DNA of 64,000 nt from Streptomyces adelaidensis (GTDB lineage Bacteria > Actinomycetota > Actinomycetes > Streptomycetales > Streptomycetaceae): the NCBI RefSeq assembly GCF_016598475.1, contig NZ_JAEMUX010000021.1, positions 53,704 to 117,703 on the forward strand. The letters run 5' to 3'. Below the pieces are notes generated by a model. It had not been told where the DNA came from and did not search any database. It saw only the letters and a program-made list of their open reading frames with translations. Position numbers and translations under genes: made by a program. Position 1 is the first letter of the stretch, and the number at the start of each line of letters is the position of its first letter. Shown here piece after piece: positions 39,195 to 47,135 of the stretch.

Positions 39195-39827
39195 TCAACG
39201 ACCGAGCGGCGGCGCGTACTTGTACCCGACCCGTCGCACCGTCTGGATCGCCTGGCGGAACTCCGCACCCAGCTTGCGGCGCAGCCGGGCGATGTGGACG
39301 TCGACGGTCCGCCCGTCGCCCACATGTCCGTAGCCCCACACGGTGGTGACCAACTGGTCGCGGGTGTGCACCCGGTTCGGGTGCGCGACGAGGTGGGCGA
39401 GAAGCTCGAACTCCAGGTAGGTGAGGTCGAGCGGCCGCCCGTCGGTCTCGGCGGTGCGCTGCACGGTGTCGACCCGGACCAACTCGTCCCCGGAACCGGC
39501 ACCGGCGCCGACGGCACCGGCGCCGTCGGCCGACCCCTCGTCCGGGACCGCGAACGGCGGCACCGGCGGCCGCCGGTCGGCCGGGACGAGGACCAGGTAG
39601 CCGATCATCGGCGGCCGGCCCGGCAGCGTGGGCAGCGTGTGCTGGGGAGCGGGCAGCCAGGTGGTGCCCGGCGGCAGGAAGTCCGCCACGTCGACGACCT
39701 CGTCCCGGCTCACGGCACGCAGTCGATGCCGGGGGGAGGCGAGGGGCGAGGGCACGGCGGCGGCCGGGGCGGAGCCCGCGGCGGCGGAGAGAGGAGCGGC
39801 GGTCGAGAGGGAACGGGTCTTCGCCAT
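39195..39827 (-). CDS. orphan OmpR/PhoB-type winged-helix regulator without receiver domain
   Basis: A 210-residue protein whose last 100 residues are a complete OmpR/PhoB winged helix: LDLTYLEFELLAHLVAHPNRVHTRDQLVTTVWG, RTVDVHIARLRRKLG and TVRRVGYKY. The N-terminal 115 residues are Ala/Pro-rich with a short MIGYLVLVPADRRPP strand and contain no phospho-acceptor aspartate or receiver fold, so it cannot be a normal two-component regulator. Such receiver-less proteins are found in Streptomyces. Its likely target is the adjacent epimerase, but that is only proximity. Confidence 0.87.
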   Translation of the reverse strand: MAKTRSLSTAAPLSAAAGSAPAAAVPSPLASPRHRLRAVSRDEVVDVADFLPPGTTWLPAPQHTLPTLPGRPPMIGYLVLVPADRRPPVPPFAVPDEGSADGAGAVGAGAGSGDELVRVDTVQRTAETDGRPLDLTYLEFELLAHLVAHPNRVHTRDQLVTTVWGYGHVGDGRTVDVHIARLRRKLGAEFRQAIQTVRRVGYKYAPPLGR

Positions 39828-40157
39828 GAGGTCAGCTCTTTCGCGCGAGAGGTTCGTCCGGGAGACCTCGGCGCCCGATTCGTGGTCGGGTCCGCCGAGG
39901 GACGTACGTCGTGTCGCGCCGACCGAAGGCCGGGGTGTACGGCTTTAGAGGGCCGGCGCGTTCATCGCGCGGCAACACACCCGGTCGAAGTCGTGGTGCT
40001 GACGGGAAGGCCAGAAGGGCTCAAGGTCATGGCGACCCGTCGCACGTCGGTTCTGGAAGCTGGCCATGAGCCCATTGAAGCAGACACCGCCCCGCGAAAG
40101 GACCCCTCCTCTCACCGCTTGGACGCTTCGCCGATGTGACGGGGATGTGCCGTGACC
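39828..40157. other. 330-bp intergenic region
   Basis: It is the upstream region of the winged-helix gene and the downstream region of the DUF6891 gene. No RNA gene, repeat or clear hairpin was recognised, and the open frames here have no ribosome site. Confidence 0.5.
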
Positions 40158-41177
40158 TCATCCGACCAGGCGTTTCCGCCATTCCAGCGGGGTGACGGTG
40201 ATGCTCTTCGACGGATCGCCGTCCCACTCGGTGGACAGCCCCTCCGCCGCGAGCGCCGCGACGACCTGGCGCCCGACGGTGGTCGTGGTGTCGGGGGAGC
40301 CGTCGAACCCGCCGTACAGCAGCATCAGTCCGTGCCCGCCGGCGGCGCCCTCGGTGCATTGCGAGTGGAAGAACACGAACCCCGGGGCGTCATCCGGTCC
40401 TTCGGCGCCTATCTCGCTCGTACCGCAGTTGCGGCAGCAGGTGAAGTTCTCCCGGGCGGTGATGCCGTGCGCCGCCCGGAGCGTCTCGAAGGCGCGGGTG
40501 AGCCGCTCGGGGTCGGTGACCCCGTCCCAGGTCTCCTGCTCGGCGACCCGCTCCACCCACAGCCGGTCGACGAGCTGCCGGGCCTGCGCGGAGGAGACGG
40601 GCCGGTCGTCGCCGTCGACAAGACAGTCCTCGGCGGTCTCGCTCAGCCCGTCCCGGTCGTCGTATCCGCAGCGCAGCAGCTCCCGTACCCGCTCCTCGAC
40701 CTGCTCCCGTACGTCGTCCGGGAGTTCCGGCACCTCCTCGGGGGCGTCGTGCTCGACCAGGCTCCACTCGATGCCGCGCTCCCAGCCCGCCGTCCGCCGC
40801 GCCCAGCCGGTCATGGCCGCCGCGACCCGCTCCGGGTCGGTGAGGACCGCCCCGAAGAACAGGTCGCGGGCCTCCCGGCGCTCCAGCTGGTACTCGCCGC
40901 TGCCCCGCTCGTGCCAGACCTGGATGAAGACATCGGGGATGTCCGGTATCCGCTGCACGACCAGGAACCGGTCGTCCTCGTCCCCGATCCGTTCCACCAG
41001 CTCCCGCAACCGCCCCGCCGTGATCCGGGCGTGCGTCTGCCAGTTCTCCGTCTTGACCTTGACGGCCAACTCGTCCGTACCGACCGCGTCCGTACGGGCC
41101 AACTCGTCCGCACCGACTGGCTCGTCCATGCTGACGGGCTCTTTCATACGGGCCTCGTCGCCCCCGTTGATCTCCAT
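40158..41177 (-). CDS. DUF6891-domain protein
   Basis: A 339-residue cytoplasmic protein. The C-terminal half has the DUF6891 features HGITARENFTCCRNCGTSEIG, FVFFHSQCTE and GLMLLYGG, with a CC-x2-C cluster that could bind a metal. The N-terminal part (residues 35-110) is a separate alpha/beta segment (NWQTHARITAGRLRELVERIG). The function is unknown. Several Met codons offer starts; ATG at 41177 is chosen because GAGGGG precedes it closely, and a later ATG at residue 11 is possible. It is codirectional with and upstream of no obvious partner. Confidence 0.75.
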   Translation of the reverse strand: MEINGGDEARMKEPVSMDEPVGADELARTDAVGTDELAVKVKTENWQTHARITAGRLRELVERIGDEDDRFLVVQRIPDIPDVFIQVWHERGSGEYQLERREARDLFFGAVLTDPERVAAAMTGWARRTAGWERGIEWSLVEHDAPEEVPELPDDVREQVEERVRELLRCGYDDRDGLSETAEDCLVDGDDRPVSSAQARQLVDRLWVERVAEQETWDGVTDPERLTRAFETLRAAHGITARENFTCCRNCGTSEIGAEGPDDAPGFVFFHSQCTEGAAGGHGLMLLYGGFDGSPDTTTTVGRQVVAALAAEGLSTEWDGDPSKSITVTPLEWRKRLVG

Positions 41178-41212
41178 GCCCCTCACCATGACACGCCCCA
41201 CTGACAACGCCG

Positions 41213-41244
41213 GAGGGCGCCCACCGGAACCGGTGGACGCCCTC
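41213..41244. terminator. hairpin downstream of glnII
   Basis: GAGGGCG-c-CCACCGG (41213-41227) pairs with CCGGTGG-a-CGCCCTC (41230-41244) around a 2-nt loop; one mismatch interrupts 14 bp. It lies 20 nt past the glnII stop on the minus strand. Confidence 0.8.
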
Positions 41245-41263
41245 TCGGAGTTCGCGGCGTGGA

Positions 41264-42292
41264 TCAGACCTGGCCGGCCTTGTCCAGCGCGGTGCAGCAG
41301 GTGTCGACGATCAGCCGCGTCACGACGTACGGGTCGACGTTGGCGTTCGGACGGCGGTCCTCGATGTAGCCCTTGCCGTCCTTCTCGACCTGCCACGGGA
41401 TACGGACCGAGGCGCCACGGTTGGAGACGCCGTACGAGTACTCGTTCCACGGGGCGGTCTCGTGCAGACCGGTCAGGCGGTCGTCGATGCCGGCGCCGTA
41501 GTTCTTGACGTGGTCGAGCGGCTTCGAGCCCTCGCCCAGCGACTCGCACGCGGTGATGATCGCGTCGTAGCCCTCGCGCATCGCCTTCGTGGAGAAGTTG
41601 GTGTGCGCACCGGCGCCGTTCCAGTCGCCCTTCACCGGCTTCGGGTCCAGCGTCGCGGAGACGTCGAAGTCCTCGGCCGTGCGGTAGAGCAGCCAGCGGG
41701 CCACCCACAGGTGGTCGGAGACGTCCAGCGGCGAGACGGGGCCGACCTGGAACTCCCACTGACCGGGCATGACCTCGGCGTTGATGCCCGAGATGGCGAG
41801 ACCGGCCTTGAGGCAGTTCTCCAGGTGGGCCTCGACGATGTCACGGCCGAAGATCTCATCGGCGCCGACGCCGCAGTAGTAGCCGCCCTGCGGGGCCGGG
41901 AAGCCGCCGACGGGGAAGCCGAGCGGGCGCTCGCCGTCGAAGAAGGTGTACTCCTGCTCGATGCCGAAGATCGGCTCCTGGGAGGCGAACTTCTCGGCGA
42001 CCTCACGCAGCGCGGCACGTGTGTTGGACTCGTGCGGCGTCATGTCGATGTTGAGGACCTCGCAGAGCACGAGGATGTCGTCGCCGCCGCGGATCGGGTC
42101 CGGGCAGGAGAAGACCGGCTGGAGCACCCGGTCCGAGGAGTGCCCCTCGGCCTGGTTCGTGGAGGACCCGTCGAAGCCCCAGATCGGCAGCTCGGCACCC
42201 TTGGCGTCGTCGGCCATAATCTTCGTCTTGGAACGGAGCTTGGCCGTCGGCTCGGTGCCGTCGATCCAGATGTACTCAGCCTTGAAGGTCAC
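41264..42292 (-). CDS. glnII: glutamine synthetase type II
   Basis: A 342-residue eukaryote-like (GSII) glutamine synthetase: TFKAEYIWIDGTEPTAKLRSKTKI, LPIWGFDGSSTNQAEG, FGIEQEYTFFD, GINAEVMPGQWEFQVGP, GDWNGAGAHTNFSTKAMR, and NRGASVRIPWQ with IEDRRPNANVDPY. It makes glutamine from glutamate, ammonia and ATP. It lacks the adenylylation tyrosine loop of GSI. The GTG at 42292 is chosen because AAGGA lies 6-10 nt upstream and the protein then starts MTFKAEY as in relatives; the in-frame ATG at 42301 sits directly on the ribosome site. A GlnR-type repeat array lies 85-140 nt upstream. Confidence 0.97.
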   Translation of the reverse strand: MTFKAEYIWIDGTEPTAKLRSKTKIMADDAKGAELPIWGFDGSSTNQAEGHSSDRVLQPVFSCPDPIRGGDDILVLCEVLNIDMTPHESNTRAALREVAEKFASQEPIFGIEQEYTFFDGERPLGFPVGGFPAPQGGYYCGVGADEIFGRDIVEAHLENCLKAGLAISGINAEVMPGQWEFQVGPVSPLDVSDHLWVARWLLYRTAEDFDVSATLDPKPVKGDWNGAGAHTNFSTKAMREGYDAIITACESLGEGSKPLDHVKNYGAGIDDRLTGLHETAPWNEYSYGVSNRGASVRIPWQVEKDGKGYIEDRRPNANVDPYVVTRLIVDTCCTALDKAGQV

Positions 42293-42376
42293 GGGCCTCA
42301 TCCTTCGGGGTGGGTCTCTAGGCGCATGTGCGGGTGCTGCGGCGCTGCGGCACTGAAACGCCGCGCTGATGCCGGG

Positions 42377-42431
42377 CAGCCTGTCAACATGCGATTTCCC
42401 GATCATTGCTCGAATGTGAACCCCGTGTTAC
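42377..42431 (-). promoter_or_regulatory. GlnR-type 11-bp repeat array upstream of glnII
   Basis: On the minus strand, five half-sites follow one another every 11 bp: GTAAC, TTCAC, GCAAT, GAAAT and TTGAC, each followed by 6 nt. GlnR sites are gTnAC-n6-GaAAC, that is, half-sites at exactly this spacing, and glnII is a known GlnR target in Streptomyces. The elements are degenerate, so the exact boxes are uncertain. Confidence 0.65.
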
Positions 42432-42502
42432 CTGGTGCCTCTGTGGTGCGTCTCACGCACCGTGCGGACCGGCTCGTATGCGATGGGGGGACGGGGGGAC
42501 GC

Positions 42503-42544
42503 CGTGGGCCCTGTCGCTCTCCGCGGAGAGCGACAGGGCCCACG
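42503..42544. terminator. 42-bp perfect palindrome, terminator
   Basis: From 42503 to 42544 the sequence is a perfect inverted repeat centred on CCGCGG, able to form a 19-20 bp stem (left arm CGTGGGCCCTGTCGCTCTCC). It lies 35 nt downstream of the stop of the secreted-protein gene at 42579 and shields glnII from read-through. Confidence 0.88.
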
Positions 42545-42578
42545 ACTGTCGGGTATCGGGAGGGCTACCCCGAGAGGG

Positions 42579-43274
42579 TCACCCCACCTTTTCGATCAGC
42601 GCCCGGCGGATCAGGAACTTGCCGGGTTCCCGGACCTCCTCGAAGGCGGAGTCGTTCAGCAGGACACAGCTGCCGGAGACCGAGGTGACCTCGACGGTCG
42701 TGGACTTGTTGTTGTCCAGGTTGGTCACCTTCAGCTTCGTGCCGGCGGGGAACTGGTCGCTGGACGCGGCCGGGGCGCCGCCCTCACCGGAGAGGGTGAC
42801 GGTGGAGCCGTCGCAGACCTGCTCGCCGGCGCCGCCCGCGTCCCCTGCGGCCTCGTCGCCCTGGGGATCCTGGGGGTCCTGAGCCGATCCCCCGGTCTCC
42901 GTGGCCGGTGCCGAAGGCTGTGCGGGCTGTGCGGGCTGTGCGGGCTGTGCGGGTTGCGCGGCCTGGGAGCCCTGAGCCGACTCCCCGACGACGCAACCGG
43001 ACGCCTCCTGCTGGACGTTGATCTGGGCGATGACCGCCTCGCGGTTGGTGACGCGGGCCGCCGACTGGGCGTCGGGGTTCGCCTTCTGGTCCGCGATGAA
43101 CCGCTCGTTGTTGCCGAGCGCGGTGGCCAGGCCCTGACAGACGCTCGACTCCGCCGCGGTCTGCGCCGCGTTCGACGTGGCCGCCATGGCGAAGGCCCCG
43201 CCGCCCGCCACCGCCGCCGCGGTCACGAACAGTGCGACCTTCTTCTTCGTGCTGAGCGTTCTCCTACGCGACAT
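42579..43274 (-). CDS. secreted hypothetical protein with an Ala-Gln-Pro linker
   Basis: A 231-residue exported protein of unknown family. The start MSRRRTLSTKKKVALFVTAAAVAGGGAFAMAATSNAA is a signal peptide. Residues 35-95 are helical with a disulfide-like Cys pair (SSVCQGLA ... ASGCVVG). A tandem AQPAQPAQPAQP linker follows (encoded by a 12-nt repeat around 42919-42957) and an acidic Asp/Gly-rich part. The C-terminal beta domain (CDGSTVTLSGEGGAP ... TKLKVTNLDNNKSTTVEVTSVSGSCVLLN) resembles a small extracellular module. AGGAGG upstream fixes the ATG at 43274. Confidence 0.78.
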   Translation of the reverse strand: MSRRRTLSTKKKVALFVTAAAVAGGGAFAMAATSNAAQTAAESSVCQGLATALGNNERFIADQKANPDAQSAARVTNREAVIAQINVQQEASGCVVGESAQGSQAAQPAQPAQPAQPAQPSAPATETGGSAQDPQDPQGDEAAGDAGGAGEQVCDGSTVTLSGEGGAPAASSDQFPAGTKLKVTNLDNNKSTTVEVTSVSGSCVLLNDSAFEEVREPGKFLIRRALIEKVG

Positions 43275-43436
43275 GCGCGCCTCCTGTTCCCGGCGGCCCT
43301 CGGATGGGCCGTCGGCTCGGACGAGTACGCCGCTACGTAGGAGATGTCGAACGAAGTTACTCAATGGTCACAGGAAACTCTCAAGTAACCCGGACCACAC
43401 AAAGGGTGGGGGCCGCCGGCTCGGTCGGACGGGCCC

Positions 43437-43796
43437 TCACCGGGACAGCGCGTCCCGTACGGCCTCGTCCGTGCGGGCCACCACCGCTGTGCCGTCGTCC
43501 GCGGTGATGATCGGCCGTTGGATGAGCTTCGGGTGCTCGGCGAGTGCCGTGATCCACCGCTCGCGCGTATCGGCGTCCCGCGCCCACTCCTTGAGGCCCA
43601 GCTCCTTCGCGGCGGCCTCCTGGGTGCGGGTGATGTCCCACGGTTCGAGCCCGAGCCGGTTCAGTACGTCGCGGATCTCGTCCTCGCTCGGGACGTCGTC
43701 CAGGTAGCGGCGGACGGTGTAGTCGGCGCCCTCGGCGTCGAGCAGGCTGACCGCGCTGCGGCACTTGGAACAGGCCGGATTGATCCAGATCTCCAT
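43437..43796 (-). CDS. ArsC/Spx-family protein (arsenate reductase-like)
   Basis: A 119-residue thioredoxin-fold protein starting MEIWINPACSKCRSAV, with the catalytic Cys of ArsC in NPACSKC and a following YTVRRYLDDVPSEDEI. LIQRPIITADDGTAVVARTDE matches the conserved arsenate-reductase RPI motif. Glutaredoxin-linked ArsC reduces arsenate to arsenite, but many actinobacterial members of this family are of unknown role and no ars genes are adjacent. The ATG at 43796 is chosen; an in-frame TTG at 43814 would add six residues. Confidence 0.87.
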   Translation of the reverse strand: MEIWINPACSKCRSAVSLLDAEGADYTVRRYLDDVPSEDEIRDVLNRLGLEPWDITRTQEAAAKELGLKEWARDADTRERWITALAEHPKLIQRPIITADDGTAVVARTDEAVRDALSR

Positions 43797-43972
43797 GCCG
43801 ACAACCGTAGCCAAGGCCGTGCGAAAACCCGTGTTCCACGTGTGTCACAGGGCCCCCGAAAAGCCTTCTGGCCAGGGGTGATTGTCAGTGGGGGGTAGTA
43901 AAATAAGAGCAGTGTTCGAGGGTTGCCGACGGGGGATTCCGGCGGCGCCCAGACCGCGACAGGAGGATGTCC

Positions 43973-44287
43973 GTGCCCGCTGCCGCACTGAAGTCGAAGC
44001 CGCTGCCCACCCAGTCCACCGCCCACCGTCCCGTCCTGCTCGACCTGCCCTACGAGCCGGTGGTGAAGCACACGCTGCCGCCGGGCCGTCCGCGCGAGTG
44101 GTACATCACCCACAACCGGCGTCTGAAGGCCATGCGCCTCGCGATCGCCCTGCTCGACTCCGGTCTCTACATGCCGAACCAGGCGCGCAACGAGACGATC
44201 CGGAGCACGGCGGAGGCCATCGGTGTGCATCCGCCGTCGGACACCACGTGCCACATGGTGCGGGCGCTGATGCGGTACAGCCGCTGA
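43973..44287 (+). CDS. conserved small actinobacterial protein
   Basis: A 104-residue protein with a strongly conserved-looking core (PREWYITHNRRLKAMRLAIALLDSGLYMPN and then ARNETIRSTAEAIGVHPPSDTTCHMVRAL). It looks like a small helical DNA- or protein-binding domain; I recognise it as a conserved Streptomyces hypothetical but know no function. AGGAGG abuts the ATG at 43967, which is too close, so the GTG at 43973, six bases from the ribosome site, is the likely start. Confidence 0.82.
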   Translation: MPAAALKSKPLPTQSTAHRPVLLDLPYEPVVKHTLPPGRPREWYITHNRRLKAMRLAIALLDSGLYMPNQARNETIRSTAEAIGVHPPSDTTCHMVRALMRYSR

Positions 44288-44316
44288 ACGACCGCTGACG
44301 CCGCCCGCCCGATCTT

Positions 44317-44352
44317 CCGGTGCCGTCCACTCCTCGGGGTGGGCGGCACCGG
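44317..44352 (+). terminator. hairpin after the small conserved gene
   Basis: CCGGTGCCG (44317-44325) pairs with CGGCACCGG (44344-44352), enclosing an 18-nt loop that can fold further. It is 29 nt beyond the stop at 44287. Confidence 0.65.
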
Positions 44353-44453
44353 TGCGTCGAGGGGGTCGGCGCCCAACAGGCCCCCGTGGGCCGGAGGAAG
44401 GTGGAGGTGGTGAGGTGGTGGAGGCGGTGGAGGTGGCGGCGGGAGAGAAGGGT

Positions 44454-44484
44454 GATCTCCGGCCGCCAGGGTTGGCCGGAGATC
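44454..44484. terminator. second hairpin upstream of the DUF4360 gene
   Basis: GATCTCCGGCC (44454-44464) and GGCCGGAGATC (44474-44484) pair perfectly around 9 nt. A purine-rich GGTGGAGG stretch precedes it. It probably insulates the DUF4360 gene from upstream transcription. Confidence 0.65.
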
Positions 44485-44612
44485 GCTCTAGCCATGCCCG
44501 CTCGGGCTCCATACGATGCGGTCGCCCCTCGGTCTTCACAGCTCTTTCACAGAGTGAGGGGTCCTCGTGCATGTCTGTTGACATGTGCATGCCTTTAATT
44601 GGAGAACCCCCC

Positions 44613-45260
44613 ATGGTTCGTGGTCTCCTGCTGGGCGGCGCCGTCGCCGCCCTGTTCGCCAGTGCGCTTCCCGCGCAGGCCGAGTCCCCCTTCGAGGACC
44701 CGCCCCCGGACAAGATCGTCATCAAGGTCGCCACGGTGAACGGCTCCGGCTGTCCCCAGGGCACGGCCGCGGTCGCCGTCTCGCCCGACAACACCGCGTT
44801 CACGGTGACCTACAGCGACTATCTCGCCCAGGTCGGGGGCGGCGCCCCCTCCACCGCGTTCCGCAAGAACTGCCAGCTCAACCTGATCGTCCATGTGCCG
44901 GGCGGCTTCACCTACGCCATCGCGAGCGTCGACTACCGAGGCTTCGCCTCGCTCCAGAGCGGCGCGAGTGGCACGGAGAAGGCCTCGTACTACTTCCAGG
45001 GCTCCCCGGACACGGCCGCGAGAACGCACGCGTTCAGCGGTCCCTACGAGGACAACTGGCAGACCACCGACGAGACCGACTGGGCCCAACTGGTGTGGGC
45101 GCCCTGTGGTGTTGAGCGCAACTTCAACATCAACACCGAGCTGCGCGTGAACAAGGGGACGTCGCCGGCGAACAGCACGAGCTTCATGACCATGGACTCG
45201 ACGGACGGTGACATCAGCACGGTCTATCACTTGGCGTGGAAGGAGTGTCCCTCCGGGTGA
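44613..45260 (+). CDS. secreted DUF4360-family protein
   Basis: A 215-residue exported protein. A signal peptide (MVRGLLLGGAVAALFASALPAQA) is followed by PPPDKIVIKVATVNGSGCPQGTAAVAVSPDN, the start typical of DUF4360, then FRKNCQLNLIVHVPGGFTYAIASVDYRGFA, YYFQGSPDTA and a final ATEL-like NINTELRVNKG strand with paired cysteines (CGVERN, CPSG). DUF4360 proteins are secreted fungal and streptomycete proteins of unknown role. The ATG at 44613 has GGAG 9 nt upstream. The dispersed repeat element at 45381 lies downstream. Confidence 0.88.
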   Translation: MVRGLLLGGAVAALFASALPAQAESPFEDPPPDKIVIKVATVNGSGCPQGTAAVAVSPDNTAFTVTYSDYLAQVGGGAPSTAFRKNCQLNLIVHVPGGFTYAIASVDYRGFASLQSGASGTEKASYYFQGSPDTAARTHAFSGPYEDNWQTTDETDWAQLVWAPCGVERNFNINTELRVNKGTSPANSTSFMTMDSTDGDISTVYHLAWKECPSG

Positions 45261-45380
45261 GCCGGTGGTGCCGGGTGGCCTGGGTTTTTCTCGGGCGCCC
45301 GGCACATTTGCGTGCCTCGCCGGGTTGTTCCGGCGCGGGTCCGGTGGGGGTGCCCCCAAAGGCGAAAAGCACGGGGCGCA

Positions 45381-45425
45381 GCCCCTGCTTTTCAGGGGCG
45401 CGGGGAACTGCGCGAGCAACCACGA
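45381..45425. repeat. dispersed intergenic element, copy 2
   Basis: A GCCCCTG-ctttt-CAGGGGC hairpin followed by GCGGGGAACTGCGCGAGCAA and CCACGA. Positions 45394-45425 are identical over 32 bp to the inverted copy at 28988-29019, and both copies carry the hairpin on the same side. It lies between the convergent DUF4360 gene and the AlkZ-like pseudogene. Confidence 0.85.
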
Positions 45426-45475
45426 ATCACCCGCACTCGCCAACGCACCAGCCCCCCCCACTCATGGGCGCCCGC

Positions 45476-46638
45476 CTACCCCAACTCCCGTTCCAACGGC
45501 GTCCGGAAGCGCGGCGTGACCCGGGTCGCGCCCAGCCACCCCCGCAACCGCTCCGCCTCCGCCGTGATCGCCCGCTCCGCCTCCCCGTCGATCCCGGTCG
45601 TGTCCAGCAGGCGCCAGGCGATGTCGCCGTCGGGCCGCTGGGCCCAGCCGCCCACGACCCGGCCGTTCCACCACACCGTCGGGCCGACGTTGCCGCTGTA
45701 GTCGAAGAGCGCGGCGCGCAGCTCGGGGGCGAGATACCAGTCGCGCTGCTGCCAGCCCATCGAGGGCGGGCAGGAGGGCGGCCCAGGGCTCGACCGGGTC
45801 GAGGACCGGGCGTCGGCCGTCACATACCCGTGCCCTCGTCCAGCGTCACCGCCCGCGCCCCGATCGCCGCCAGCGCCCGGCGGACCTCGGTGACCCGCCA
45901 CCCCGTCCACCACTTCAGGTCGGCCTCGGTCGCCGGGCCGCAGGCCGCCAGCCACCGGCCCAGCAGGGACGCCTGCGCCTCGGCCACGTCCAGCTCGGGG
46001 TGCGGGGGCGCCACGGCCCAGCGGAACTGGCTCGACGTCCAGGAGCCGAGCGGCCGTCCCCGTACGACCCTGCCCTCCACGCCCAGCACCTTCAGCAGCC
46101 GCGTCGAGACGGTGTGCACGCCCTCGTAACTCTTCCCTGCCGCGTACACGAACCGCTCCCGCAACCGAGGTTCGTCCTGCGCGAGTTCGGCCGCCGTCGC
46201 CTGGCCGCGGAGGGCCAGCGCGGCCAGCGCCGACTCCTCGACCTCCTTCAGCCAGGCCGCGTCCGGGGCCCCGGCCACCGCCATGCTCTTGAGCAGCGAG
46301 GCTCGCTCCTTGGCGGCGACGGTGATGCCGGTCGAGGCGTGCACCACGGCGGTCAGGTCCGTGGGGAACACGAACACGGTCTGCCGCATGCCGTGCATCC
46401 GGACGAGGGCCCGGTCCGTGTACAGCGCCCGCTCGGTCTCGGCCACCGTCCGCCCCGGGTCGGCGAGCCGCGCACCCACCGCCAGATACACCGTCGCGGG
46501 GTCCGAGCCGTGCAGCGCGACCAGTGAGCCGGCCACCTCCTCCGGGCCCGCCGCCCGCACAGATCCGGCCAACCGCTGCCGCAGCGCCAGCCGGCCCCGC
46601 CGCTCGGCCACACCGACGTACCGCCTCGCGTCCCCCAT
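45476..46638 (-). pseudogene. AlkZ-family (winged-helix DNA glycosylase-like) gene, frame-disrupted
   Basis: The first 270 residues from ATG 46638 (GGGAGG ribosome site) read through as a winged-helix AlkZ-like protein (MGDARRYVGVAERRGRLALRQRL, LVALHGSDPATVYLAV, MHGMRQTVFVFP), and then meet a TGA at 45820. The family sequence continues in other frames: GYVTAD in one, PVLDPVEPWAALLPALD in a second, then MGWQQRDWYLAPELRAALFD and GPTVWWNGRVVGGWAQRP to a stop at 45476 in the first again. Three frame changes thus lie between about 45830 and 45760. AlkZ proteins remove interstrand crosslinks in azinomycin producers. It is either a pseudogene or a badly sequenced GC-rich stretch. Confidence 0.82.
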
Positions 46639-47135
46639 ACCTGCCGCCTCCCGCTCGTAGCCCCTTGAGATCTCCGGAGCCATCCTCTCGGACACCACTG
46701 ACAATCGGGCGGCACCGGCGACCGGCCCACGTCAGCCGATCGCCGTACTCGAACGCCAGGGCCAGGGCCAGGGCCAGGGCCAGGGCCAGGGCCAGGGCCA
46801 GGGCCGGGACCGGCTGCCGGAGCTGCCGCCCGTCCGGTCCGGCCGACGAGCCCTGCCGTAGCCCTGGCCGCCGTCGGCCGACTACGCGTACCGCACGGTG
46901 AATTCGGCCGTGTCGCCGCCCACCCTGATCGTCGAACCCCATGGGCCCGGCATCCCGATAAATGGGATGCCGACGCAGGTGTCACAAGAGCATCCTGAAT
47001 ACGCGCCGCGGAGTCGCCGGGGGCACCGGGCCCGTGCAGGGCAGGCACCACTTTCCGGTCCCGGGGCTACTCTTCCGTCGTCACGCCATCACATCATCGA
47101 GCCATCACCCACGCCACGCTCCAAGGAGTCCCGTC
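46639..47135. other. 500-bp intergenic region with a hexanucleotide microsatellite
   Basis: No gene is visible. The stretch holds promoters for the AlkZ-like gene and the small membrane protein, and a (GCCAGG) repeat at 46755-46802. Confidence 0.5.
46755..46802. repeat. (GCCAGG)8 microsatellite
   Basis: Eight perfect tandem copies of GCCAGG (46755-46802), followed by one GCCGGG. The six-base period keeps any frame open, which creates repetitive shadow ORFs. The GG/CC runs could fold into unusual structures. It lies upstream of the AlkZ-like pseudogene. Confidence 0.95.

Noticed and set aside
42919..42957. CRISPR-like short repeats
   Set aside because: The repeat lacks spacers and encodes the in-frame AQP linker of a secreted protein. 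No CRISPR array was seen anywhere in the window.
44570..44585. CATGTC-tgtt-GACATG inverted repeat before the DUF4360 gene
   Set aside because: Only six base pairs per arm and no match to a known operator; too weak to list.
46741..46942. Coding repeat protein (AxALALALALA) across the GCCAGG array
   Set aside because: The repeat is a hexamer microsatellite in an intergenic region; the apparent peptide is only its translation.
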